In this document: in pieces, positions 11,916-23,440 of the stretch
Layout: every line of letters starts with the position of its first letter
How positions within the stretch are numbered: position 1 is the stretch's first letter
From: Cylicocyclus nassatus
Lineage: Eukaryota; Nematoda; Chromadorea; Rhabditida; Strongylidae
DNA: 64,000 nt
Reading direction: 5' to 3'
Assembly: GCA_958299035.1 (NCBI GenBank)
Contig: CATQJL010000112.1
Location: forward strand, 8,470,880 to 8,534,879
Translations under genes and position numbers: made by a program
Notes under the pieces: generated by a model
The model's database searches: none
What the model was told of the DNA's origin: nothing
The model's input: only the letters and a program-made list of their open reading frames with translations

Positions 11916-14222
11916 CTTATTCAAAAATGTTGAATTTGATGAATGCATTCTGACTAAAAAAAGCTTTGAGGATTTTTATCAATCAATAATTATCGCTAAA
12001 TACACCACAATACATATCAATTCAGAAAATCCATTAAATGCGACCCTCTTGGAATTTTTTAGTTACCTATGGCCATGATTTTAACGATTTTAGACTTCTT
12101 TGCAATATTTTCCGGCCCCCGTCAAACATGATTCACTCATTCCTGAGCACCCAGAAATGGTGAAGTCAAACATAAAGGAACTCTATAAGGGCACAAGTCC
12201 TACGAAATGTCGAAAAATGTCGAAAAATATAGGGCGGAAAAGGCTCGGCCGACACAGGGGCAATGGGAAAGCAAACATATGTAAAGAGAGCGGCTCACTG
12301 CTGCTGTCGATGTACTTCTCTCGATCCATCGAAGAAGTGCACGAAAACAGCCGTGGCTCTAGTCGAAAACTCTCGCAGCATTCGTTTACAATTTGTTTTT
12401 TCACTATATGGATCACATGCGGCTGCTGCTGACGTTAAAAATTCACCCCACCCCCCTCTTGCACGAGAAAATCTTCTGCACTTGTAGTGCCGATTTTGTA
12501 ATGTATGATACTGATGAAAACCGGATTGTTTCTATTTTTTTGCTCGACTGACTCCCCGACTTTTTAATTCCTAGACATCAACAAGTTTTTGTAAGTCGTA
12601 GTTCTGCAACAATCGATTTTTCAAATATAAATTCAAAATAGAGTCTGTTGGCATGGTGCCAATGCAAATTGTAGCGCGAATGGAACATATATAGTGTGAT
12701 TTGATTAATGCAAACTGTAGCAGAAACATATGGTTATTATTTGCACATAACATTTCGAAATAGAAATAAATTATTTAGAATGGTCCAAAATCGTGAAGCC
12801 TGTAACCGCTGAATAAATTTTGGTCAAAAATAGTTCTGAGAACGTGTGAGAGCCACATGACCATGAGAGCCGGTCCAAGAAAAAAACAAGATGAATTTGT
12901 TGAAGTCATGTGAATGAATGCTGACAACTTCTGTTATCAAACTATCTATTTTCCAAAAAGTTATCAGTGCGAAAGCACGAAAATAAGCTATTTTTGAAAC
13001 ATCATCAATTCTTTTTCTAGTATTAGAAAGCTTGCAAAATCGTCAAATTATGAGAACTTTGCTTTTTTCGTAGCAAACTAAAGGCAAGCCGATTTCGTAA
13101 TGCTTTAGTTTTTCTTCGCATGATGACGTGTTCTCTAGAGTACCTCTCGAAATGATTACATAGAAATTTGAGACGAAGGAAAGAATGCATTGCTAAGGCT
13201 ATAAGTATTCCACGAACGCTAAGCTAAAAACAACAATTTCGCATGTGATCAAATCAAAAAGGAAAACTTCTAAGCTATAAGAACACTTACTTTTCTATTT
13301 CTTTACCTCAATAGTACGTAATAAAATGCGGGTAGCCAAAAAAATCAGGAAGATAAAGTGTTTTTGTCGAACAGAAAACAGATTTCCCTATGGAAAACAT
13401 TTGAGATTATGAGGCGACCATGATAAAAAAATATTAAGTAAGGCTATAGGGACCCTGCATAAAAATCATCAACATGTCAAGTGATTTATCTATGCAAAAT
13501 ACTGAGATCCTGATTTATTACAGTACTCCTACAGTAAACCTTCTCGAAATTTTTTTCAGACTGACTGCATTCAGTTTCGTACTCAGCTTGTCAAGTAAAA
13601 CTTACAGGCAATCAACTCCGAATTCTTGGGGACCAGATAACATTTTTTATCGTTGAAGCAATATTTGTTGCTTTTCAGGACTAAGAATTTTCTGAAATCT
13701 TGTTACAGAACAAACTGAAACGTTAATGGGCTATGAAAGATCTGAAGTTTATAGAACAAAAGTTATGAATTTTTCAAAATATTTTTACTCCTATAACCAT
13801 TAAAAAACCAATCAAAAATTGTTATTCACTTTGATTTGTGCTATAAAAGAGTAATGTGAGGTGAACAAGTACAAATCATGAGTAAGAAGTAAAAAACAAT
13901 AAGCATTCTGAAAGATTACAGGTATTGAAGCTTCGTTTGTTTCCTCCTCAGATAAAGTTTAGACGTTATAAAGTCTTCCTCAAACTCAGTAAGAAACTTA
14001 GTAATTAGGGCCATTGCTGATAAAAAAATGGTCTATTTTTTATATTACTAATCAGCTTTATATATAAGATTACCAAGATAATCTAGATGTTCAAAATACA
14101 ATATTTCCAATTCCTAAAAAAAATTAAAAAACATAGGTGAGTATTTTAATGTAATGTGTGTGTCAAAAGGGTGAATGTGTGTCAAAAGGGTATGAGAATG
14201 ACACACCAAATCAGTGCCAGCG

Positions 14223-14400
14223 TCAATCTTGACAGAGTTCGTTACTCAACTCTGTAGAGTCAGTGACGAAAAGTTGTATGTGAATGGAATGGCCGTTCCG
14301 TGATTGAGGCAGGGGAGGAGAAGGAGGAAAACACCAAGGCCAGCGAGCGCACAACCTATTGAGAGCGGCGGCCGCGGGCGCAGCAGGGAGAGAGAACTCG
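14223..14400. other. GC-rich island
   Basis: A GC-rich patch in AT-rich DNA containing GCGGCCGCGGGCGC. I see no convincing exon. It could be a regulatory element or an unrecognised exon. Confidence 0.3.
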
Positions 14401-14915
14401 TATTGACATACATATTGCCATTTCATACTTTATTGCTAGAGCTAAGTATTATTGGTCTGGCTCTCTAGGACCTGGTTCTTAGCGCTCGTTATGCGCAGTA
14501 GAAGCTTTATGAACTGGAATGAAAGAATGTCAAGGCTATCTGGCCGGTGAGATTTATGGATTCTAACCAGTTTCGCAAGGTTTGATTCAGTAATGTGTTG
14601 CCAGTAATTACCCCTTGAATGTACAGCATCACAGTAGAAGAAGAAAAAGCTGGTGGAATTACTAGCCATGAACATCTAATGTGAGCCTATCTGACGCTAG
14701 TTTTGAGTTGTACAAGGCGGAAGTAATGGAGTAAGTGTACAAAGTTAGAGAAAAAGTAGTGTCTGTTCGTTAGCACTTGGTTAGGTTACGGTAATTCAAG
14801 ACTACATGTGCAAAGTGTCTACTAAGAAAGAAATTGGGATAATTCAAAAGATTTCCTAGGATTTTTTCAGCAAGGAGAGAAGACCGATCCATCGTTGAAA
14901 GCTCGCAACCCCTAC

Positions 14916-15386
14916 TCAGATAACTGACCGGAACTTCCGCAGAACATTTGGGGAAGTTCTGCCGGGTCACTTGCGGAAGTCCCTAAACGTGCTGCGGAAG
15001 TTCCGAAGAATGCGAACCCCGACAGCAAACGAGACAAATCAAGCGAGACTCGAAGCTTACTCGACTGACTGCGAGACTCACTATACTCTGCCCTATGGAT
15101 GATATGTCGAAAATGCGCTCTGCGGCTGGCGAGACAACATCGTAAGAGACAGCACATACAAAATCCTGCGGAAGTACTGGCATGTCAAAGTGCTGCGGAA
15201 CCGCTGGCGTTTTTCTGAATTTTGGCTGCGCTTCGCAAAAGTCTTGCGAAAGTTCCCGTTTCGGCCAATCTCGCGTGAAAATTCTGCGGAAGTTCTCATT
15301 TTCAACGTTTCTACTTTTGCGATAGTAAACAAAGTCCATCGCTGCAAATTTCGCTCGTCCTGCGAAAGTTCCAACGAATTGTCTGA
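14916..15386 (+). mobile_element. Non-autonomous TIR element, CGGAAGT family, copy 1
   Basis: The element starts TCAGATAACTGACCGGAACTT and ends with the inverted form, GTTCCAACGAATTGTCTGA. The interior repeats the motif CTGCGGAAGT(TCC) many times on both strands. Copies at 27774 and 33251 share its ends and internal order, including ACGTGCTGCGGAAGT. It has no transposase. I could not see a clear target-site duplication. The CAG-type ends recall hAT-like transposons, but the superfamily is unproven. Confidence 0.65.
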
Positions 15387-15866
15387 GTTGAGGATCATGT
15401 AAATATGTTATTTGTACAAAACTAAAAAGTTCACTGCAGTATTTGTCTCTACCAGTCGTGCGTTTCTAAAAGCAATGTTCTTGCCGTAGGCAGAAAAGAC
15501 CGTTTACTTTTCCCAAACACGATTATATAGAGCTTTGGAAAACCTGCGCCGAAGCAGCATAGAATTTTGGAACCATTAAATGGGATTCAAAGATAATTGG
15601 TCGGCTCTGTGCCAGAACAGTAAACTTTGGCTTCTAATTGATTGTACTATAATGTAAGCTCTGGGATCCTTGCCAATCCTTAGTCAATTTTTCCAAGGTT
15701 CGGTAATTCAGGAAAAATAGGTTAGCAAATATCATAGATTTTACTTGCTTTCTGACAAAACTCGACTTTAGCAGCAGTCATTCCAGGTGATTTATGGTGA
15801 AATGGTGTCAAGCCAAAAATAAATTACCAAAAAAATCATTTTTGCGGTAGTACGCCATTCATTAAT

Positions 15867-16100
15867 TCAGACAATTCACCAGAGATTTCGCAGGACAAGC
15901 AAAATTTGCGGCGGTTCCGCAGGATTTTGTTTGATATTACAAAAGTGGAAACGTTGAGAATGGGAACTTCCGCAGATCTTTTAAACTGACTGAAAGCGGG
16001 AGCTTTCGCAACACAATTTTTACAAAACGCTGCGTAAGTCCCAAAAAATGCCAACGATTCCGGAATCTCCAACGTTCTGCGGAAATTCCAGCGAGAATCT
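15867..16100 (-). mobile_element. CGGAAGT-family TIR element, copy 2 (inverted, truncated)
   Basis: It begins TCAGACAATTCACC, the right-end terminus seen in reverse, and shares GCGGTTCCGCAGGATTTTG with copy 5. The other terminus is not recognisable, so the 16100 boundary is approximate. Confidence 0.5.
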
Positions 16101-18400
16101 TAAAGACATTTCACTGAGAACAGGTGGAAAAGTGGCGATTCTTCATTTCAAAAAACTGTCAATGAGTAAGATTTTCCCGTTTAACAGAGAAGGTTGAAGT
16201 TTCATTCTAATACTTTTAGATTTCCATTATTTAGGGGACACTTAGATTTATGCGCACTGATCCTAAGAAAAATTCTAGCTTTCTCTTCCTATATAAAAGA
16301 TTTTATATTCCCACATCTATAATGAACCCATGAGTTTCTAACTCTGGTACAAGTCTAATTGCGCATTATTAATCAAATTGAAAAAAAAAACGAAGTCTAG
16401 AAGATCCACAGCAGGCCTGACTATAGCTTATAAAACTTGAAAAATATGATACCAGAAAAAATCTAGGCAAGTAAGACTAAGAATGAGCCTCAGACATATG
16501 AATCTGATAAAGTCCAGAAAGCCATCGTGTCTGTCTAGCAGAACATACAGGCTCCACTAGACATTTCTCAACAACTTTAAACTAAGTGCCTATAGTTATG
16601 CTGCGCCATCAAATTTGCAAAAAACCCGCTGCACGGACGGGGACGTCCAAGGACTCTCTCAACTACACGCAAAGTGCACAAAAACTCGCCTGCTACTGCA
16701 TGTACTTCGTAATTCTGCCTCATTTCTGAGGTTTTCGGGGGAAGATTTCGAGAGGAGGAGGGGGGGGGGTAGAGGACGAGGGAAACGGTAGCTGGATGGA
16801 GGATATAATTTATTCGTAGTTTAGTGGCGATGGATTGCCACGAAACGAGCACCTGTCCAGCTCGGCGCAGGAAACAAGCGCCGACGGCGGAGGTCCGTCG
16901 GAGGTTCCGAACGATTTATGCAGGAAATTGGCCTAAGGAAATGCACGTCCTAAGAAAGGTTATTGAATTAGTGCCTATAAGCTTTGAAAATTGAAGGGTT
17001 TTTTTCTGGGTAGATAAAAAAGCAGTTACGCAATCTACATGTTAAAAATTCATGCGAATATAAACAGCTTATTACCGCTTAGCAAGACGCAAATTGGCAT
17101 TTTTCTGGCAAATTCCTTGTGAAAAAATCAATAATCAAATCAATTAACCATTTGCTATGTAATTATAAATGCTTTCTGTTATTCGCTGTAAATTTGTCTT
17201 TGCTAACTTATGCGTAATAAATGTGATAAATAACTTTGAAAGAATTTTGAGAAAAATATTTCATCATTTTCCCCCAGAATTTTCTTTTCTCAAACTACCC
17301 GACAGCTTGAGACGAAAAGCAAACTGGCAGTTTTCTTATATAGTTGGCATTTCCAAACCCTATAATTTACACGGTAAACATAGCATGGCATAGAAGTGTC
17401 AGGTGAGGTTTGCCAGGTGCTAGCAAAAAAAGGGGGGGAAAATAAATTGCAGCTGAGAATGCCAGAGAAAAACAGTTATGCTGCAGATACTGGGAAGAGA
17501 GAACAAAAAATTATTTTGAGAAATTTTGCAACGAGAACCAGTTACAGATGTAGGTATTAGCAACTCAGAAGATTTCCGAATTCAGTAACTCAGAAGAATC
17601 TTGTTTGGAGCGAGAAAAATTAGATTGCTGATAGCAAAAAAATGCAATCCTAAGCTAGTGAGAAATAATTATTATGAGAGCGGGTTAATCTAAACAAGAA
17701 TTTCATCAATTGGGAATTTTTTTTCAATTCAATTCGGAAGTGTCTCTGTCCGTTGTTCCGTGACTGTGACCGTAATTTGATCAGAAGATTATGGTGATAA
17801 CCCGGTTCAGCTGGCCGAAATACATCCAAGAGGATTAATTGAGAAATTTAAGAAAAAAATACTGGCTAGTTTATCCAGGGCAATCAAAAATACAACTAAC
17901 AATAAGATGTCAACTCAAAAAGTGGAAAAGCTGCAGTTTCAAACAAAAATGGTTTATATGGTAACATTATATTTTAATCAAATCGACATCAAGTGCTTGA
18001 TTCAAAAATTATGATATTTTTAGCATTTAAAGGAATTTCGGCGAGGATGGGCACTTACAACATGGGTTTAGCATTCTTATACAATTTTCTAGCAAATTTC
18101 TATGTTTTAAGTTCTCATATTTCTCCTACCGTAACCCCAAACCCCACAGAGAAGGCCTTTCAATCAACTACCAGTATTAGTTTCGATACGTGACCAATAT
18201 GTCGCAAAGTTGGGCCAAATCTGAGCAAAATCCATAGTTTTAAATTTTTGGGGCCTGTATAGGTGAAGCGCCCAAATTTTACAAAGCATATGAAGCTATA
18301 GAGCGCTCCCATGTCAACGAGGTGTAAATCTAATAAAGTATAAAGTATAAAGAAAGAAACTTCGCAAAGAAAGCCAGAGAAATCGGAACCGAAAAAGAAT
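16101..18400. other. Gene-free stretch
   Basis: AT-rich, with no supported gene. A G10 tract (16760-16769) lies within a GC-richer patch at 16590-16920. Confidence 0.4.
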
Positions 18401-19020
18401 TTTTCGATAGTGGAAATAGTGGAACAGCAGGAAGTTGTAACGGCGACCGATGTTTCCCGATACTAACGTAATCTCCGGGACCACGACCGTGAGTGAAATT
18501 TGATCGAAATCGCCAGAATGTGCTGCTAGCCCGGGACAACATAGCAGCAGCTCTCGTATGCGGCCTAGCGTGTTATTTAAACATCTGCCATGACGACGAT
18601 CGAAGAGATGAGATGATGAGCCGGGCTAGCGCAATAAAAGCGTAAGCCCCCCCCCCCTGGATAGTCGAGGCTCGGGGCTTGATCCGGGGGGGGGGGGGGC
18701 AGTACTGGGGTTTGTTGAAATAAACTGCAGGAGTTATGTATGTGTGCAGTGCGTGTGGTTGCGGCGACGAGTAACCTTGACGGATTGGTCGCGGGGGAAG
18801 AGACGGGCGGGGGATCCGTCCACCCCCGCCCGCGAACGAACACACGCATATTGCGCACGACACGGGTTCAAATCATATCATTTTCTCACGTAATTATCCA
18901 GGACTACGACGGGGATACGACCCCCTAACAACCCGAACTCCCCACCCCCCCCCCCCTCGGCCCCGAGATAAAATTGACAGAACTTTGCCGAGTGCGTGCA
19001 ACTAACTGACTAGGTGAAGA
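18400..19020. other. CpG-rich island with three long poly-C/G tracts
   Basis: GC-rich sequence containing C11 (18647-18657), G14 (18686-18699) and C12 (18945-18956). It also has a perfect 10-bp GC hairpin (18804-18813 with 18823-18832). Open frames exist on the minus strand but run through the homopolymers and look non-coding. It may be a conserved regulatory element of a distant gene. Confidence 0.35.
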
Positions 19021-20404
19021 GGAATCCGTTCTGAGTCATCCCGGTGGAGAGTTGCGAAATAGAGACGCTCCTCCAGGACGAAAAAATTGCCCCCGCACTC
19101 TTGTTCAGAAATAGATATCACGGGTTTAGTGCGAAGAACTTTATCGCTGTGATAAAAATGATAGGGAATGTTAAGTTGATAACACCACGAGAGAATCCTG
19201 GGAAAAAATCTTGTTGTCATGGAAACAAAAAAGTTATTGAATGACATTTTGACAGATAATTCGATAAATTCACCAGGAATTCGTAAGAAGAAGTTTGCAG
19301 TCAGAAAATTCATGCAAAAATTTGAAAATTTCTCACAGCTGTTAGGTCCACAGTTGTGGAAAAATTTATTGTTATAAAAATAAGTATAAAAACTCAAAGA
19401 TAAAATAGCAAGATTACAGCAGTCACTTTTATAGTCTAGAACTGCTCGCTATGAACAACGAAGGCAAAATTCGTTAGCTAAAATAAATAAAATTCAAAAA
19501 AATAATAACGATAATGATAATAATGGTGAAACACTCAAAATCAAAGTGTAATAAAAATTATCATCCCTTTAGCAGACTCAGCGATTGTCTTTTCTTGTAT
19601 TCAGAACTTTCATGAAAAATTTCTTACTTTTACTGGTTACTCAATATTTCTTATTTTTTCCATTTTTTTCATCTCCAAGTTCTCACAACTTGTCTCTCCC
19701 GAACAATCGCTCTTTGTGCTCTCCGCTTCAGAATTTTACAGCCCTATAAATAGCCTCGTAAATGTGCTATTTTGGCGCTTCCATGATGCCGAACTCAAAT
19801 TTCACCCTTTTCTCTTGAAAATAACAAGTAAACCCAAACGGAAACCGAGGAAATCAGTTCGAGCGTTAACGAGGAAGTCAAAACCAGAGCGATTGTTGAT
19901 TTAGGATGAAAATCTCCACTTTCAGAGCGTATAAAAGGCGAGCAAAAGAGGGTAAACCAAAAACACTCGAGAGATACTTGACATTTGAAGAGGCGGCATA
20001 ATGTTTAGTCAACAAAATGTATTCATTCTTGATAAGAAAAAAAACCTACATTTCCGAAATATCGAATGGGACTCATACGGTTTCTTTATACCAAAAAACC
20101 ATCTGAATCCGAATCTGAGGCCTTCATCTAGGAAATGTTGCTCGTACAGTTTTCAAAGTTTGGAGTAATCTACATGACTTCAAAGTTAGGCAGGTTAAGT
20201 TACAATTCCAAATAATCAAAAAATTTGAAAACCCATTAAAGTGCCATTTCTATTTGCTGAAACTTTGGAAAACTTGAATTTATAAAAAATTTTCTCATAA
20301 GTGTTCAAAATTTTATTTGCCTTGTATAAGCCCTTCGCTTTGTCAAGAAAATTTGTTGGGGACGTCACAGCTAAAGGTTTTTACTAAATGAATTTCAAAC
20401 TTGT

Positions 20405-20944
20405 CTAATCAGTAGAGTATAATTTCGTTACAATTTTAAGGGAAATTTCAAGGAAATCGTTTGGATTTTTCTCTTTCAGAAAACCGTTAGAAATCGAATG
20501 TTCACATTCATCTCGAAAGAAATGCTTGAGAAAGTGCTTCAAAATTACTTTCCAGTCATAAAGTTTTCCCAAGAAATTCTGCGAGAGGTTTTCATCAAAA
20601 AATTGCTGCATGATTACTTCAGTCATAAGGTTTCCCAAGAAACTACAAAACGGTTCCCAATCAATCTTCCTCAGAAGTCTTCGTCTGTATGTTCCATTTT
20701 CGAACATTCTTTCCCATGAATCACAATTTCGCAACAGTAAAACACTTCTCTTAGTGCGTTTATAAGGGACGTGCCGGCAATTTATCACTCGTCTCTCGCA
20801 TTCGAACTTCACATGTGTTGCCGACTGTCTAATTAGAGATTGTAAACCAGGGAATAGCACATGTTCGGCCCGCAGAATGTGGCGCAAAATTGATTGTTGG
20901 GAGCTATTTATTGGGTTCTGATAGTCGTAAAAAGTATGGACCAA
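20405..20944 (-). CDS. Hypothetical 179-aa open frame
   Basis: This is the longest single open frame in the window outside the MAP1 gene and the retroelement. It starts MVHTFYDYQNPINSSQQ and is rich in Phe, Leu, Lys and Arg. No signal peptide, motif or family is recognisable. Part of it (about 20550-20645) comes from a local imperfect duplication of an AGTCATAA-GGTTTCCCAAGAA segment. One open frame of this size is nearly expected by chance in 64 kb. Confidence 0.15.
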   Translation of the reverse strand: MVHTFYDYQNPINSSQQSILRHILRAEHVLFPGLQSLIRQSATHVKFECERRVINCRHVPYKRTKRSVLLLRNCDSWERMFENGTYRRRLLRKIDWEPFCSFLGNLMTEVIMQQFFDENLSQNFLGKLYDWKVILKHFLKHFFRDECEHSISNGFLKEKNPNDFLEISLKIVTKLYSTD

Positions 20945-21459
20945 ATTTTTTGTAAACAGCGGTTTTCTCGAGAAATTTAAAGGAGTAGGAACGTAAAATT
21001 TGTAAGCTCAAAAAGTTCCATTTTCACCCTTTTCTGTTAAAAATAACAAGTAAACCCAAAAGGAAGCATGGGGAAATTAACCCGAGCGTTAGAGGAAGTA
21101 AATCCATCTTGGTCCATTGTCTCAGACCTTACTGTAAGTATCTTACTTTCATTATCAACATTTTAGAGAAATGATAGAGCTACAACCATTTTATGTGCAC
21201 TAGTTCAAAGAAAGTTTTATTGCTGTCGTAAAAAATTTTATTCAAATTTTTCGAATAAGTCATACGATTTTTCATGAGAGTTTCGGAGAAAAACAAACAA
21301 AATCGTTTTTGAGTTATTTATTTTATCTCACTCTATCTCTGATTCTAAATGCAATGAGTTTAACGAAAAAAATCACCTCATGTATCTGATTCTGTGCAAG
21401 TGCACATGTAGCATATAAAGTTACGCATATTCTGCCCCCTCGATGCCTCTCAAAGGTTA

Positions 21460-21545
21460 TAGTAGTTGCAATAGTTATAGTAGTATTTATTAGTATTAGT
21501 AGTATAGTAGTATTTATTTATTTAGTAGTTATTATAGTTGCAATT
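21460..21545. repeat. Imperfect TAG/TAT simple repeat
   Basis: Runs of ATAGTAGTATTTATTAGT-like sequence with short internal duplications. Confidence 0.6.
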
Positions 21546-22879
21546 AAGTTCACGGGGTCAAAACTATCCAACGATAAGTTGCCGGATAATAAAACTCTTG
21601 CTCCATTTCTATTTACTTACTCCATTGTATCATCATGTGTGGGTACGGTAGACTACTGTAGCTGCGACCAATTGATAGGGTTCAAAATCTAAGTTGCTAG
21701 GTTATTCTATTATACCTCATGCCTCATTTCAACTTATCCTATACTTGTTAATACCACCAAGAAGTGTAGTACGGTAGCTGACAAACCTAATAAATTGCAC
21801 AGTTTTCTCCAGTTCTTCGCTCGGAAGATTATGATAACTTGAAAATTACAGCTTCGTGAATATCTACTCTCTTTCGGCTAGCAAGGTGACAGCATGAAAG
21901 CTCTGACGGAATACAATTGTCGCCACCACGATGTCCACCAAAGAGAAACAGTATGGACGTTCTGACATTTGAAATAGAATGAGTGTTGAAAGGGAAATAA
22001 TATAAACGACATTCTCCTCCACCACGCAGATAGTACAATGAGAACATGTAAGAGCACACATTAAAGAACATTTGGAAAAAAGAAAGGTTTTAACAAATTT
22101 ACACAAATCATTAAACAGTCAATTACGTACAGGTACTAGAACTTGAAACCCTAGTTAGCAATAATTGTTCTTTAGCCACAGGCAGACTAAGAGCATCCTT
22201 TCCTATGCGTGCACAGTAATCTTCGAGTAAAAATTTCTCAATTTCAAAGAAATAGTCCCCAGCAGCTTCGAAAACTTATGTGAATTTGCATAACATCGCT
22301 AAAACTTTCTGAATGAGGAATCTGCTGCTGACACGCCACAGAATAACCCATACCATAAAATATAGCATCAAAATGGTGAACAATTTTGAGCTGCGATTAA
22401 ATGTAATGTGAGTCATATCCTACAAATGCACCAGTAATATGTGCAAATAGCTGAAAATCCCCCCCCCTCTCCGCAAGCAAAACTACAAAATCAAGCTGGG
22501 TAAGAAGGTGGCTGAGAGCTTTAGTAAACAAATGACTCGAAAGCCCAAAAATTTCGCGAAGTTTCTATCTAGTCTAGTAAATTTTGTCATGACTTTGAAG
22601 CCGCGCTAAGAGATAAAATTTAGTTTTTGCCCTTAGGACTTGAGTAAAAGTGACAAAAATCCACAGTTTTTTAGAGATCAAATAAAAATTATAGAAGAGA
22701 CAGCTAGGCCATTTTTCCTGAAAAAAAACAGGATAAGATTGAGGAAAAAGGTGCGGAGCTTCTTTAAATAGAAAACAAATGAAAATGCTGGAGAAGGCAG
22801 TGAAACAATTTTTCCGAGAAAGAAAACAGCAAGATCGGAGATCAATAGCAGTGGAAAGCACAGCGACAGAAACATAACC

Positions 22880-23440
22880 CGATCGTGTTCGGGGGGCATG
22901 CCCCCCCCCCCCGTACATGCATCTGTCGTGCTCGTAACCGCGCTCATGCTCTCGGCACAGCCATCTGTCGACGGTTCTCGACGTTCGAGCGCGAAATATG
23001 CGCTCGAGCAGCTTTAATTAAACCGTCGCGAACGGAGGGGGAGACGACGAGGAGACGGCATAATCTTACCTAATTACGGTCAACGGCCACGCGAGCGCGT
23101 ATTTTGGCTGAAAGACGAGAAAATTGCTTTCGAACGGATGAAATGGACTCGACAGCTACTATTCTCTATTACTATTACGAAAAGAGCTGCAGATGGGCGG
23201 TCCAGGAGCGAAAGTCGACCCGAAGTGAGTTTGCGGCAGGGGATGTTAATATGATTATGCAGACTACGGGCGCGGAACGTCACAGCCCCCCGGTCCCATC
23301 TAGCAAAACAAATTCTCACAAGGGTTATTGATAGCGGAGCGCTCGCTCGCGGCTCGGCTCTCTTTCGCTCTCGCTCTGCAGCCACGAACGGCCTCGATTC
23401 TAACGGAAATTTTGCCGGCATCCGAGTAAATCTCATTATA
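22880..23440. other. CpG-rich island with homeodomain-type sites
   Basis: A strongly GC/CpG-rich block in AT-rich DNA. It contains G6 and C12 tracts (22891-22912), TTTAATTAAA near 23012 and CTAATTACG near 23073, which are typical homeodomain core sites. There is no convincing exon: the frames on both strands lack joined splice signals. It may be an enhancer or conserved non-coding element. Confidence 0.35.

Larger units (their letters stand above)
10064..14915. other. Gene-free stretch
   Basis: AT-rich sequence with no supported gene. It contains a C14 tract (10377-10390), a G9 run near 10565, one copy of the hairpin repeat (11814-11915), a less AT-rich patch at 12230-12440 and a GC-rich island at 14223-14400. 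A short direct repeat (AATGTGTGTCAAAAGGGT, twice) lies at about 14150-14190. Confidence 0.5.
19021..22880. other. Gene-free stretch with one long open frame
   Basis: AT-rich. It contains the 179-codon frame at 20405-20944, a TAG/TAT-rich simple repeat at 21460-21545 and a C9 run near 22459. Nothing else is supported. Confidence 0.4.

Noticed and set aside
13595..13650. Similarity to 28375-28405 around GGGGACCAGAT-ACATT
   Set aside because: Only about 20 bases match well, too little to define a repeat by eye.
18573..18863. Minus-strand open frames of 93-96 codons
   Set aside because: They pass through C11 and G14 homopolymers in a CpG-rich island and give Pro/Gly runs, which is not gene-like.
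18860..18880. tRNA B-box-like GGGTTCAAATC
   Set aside because: No A box or cloverleaf can be drawn around it.
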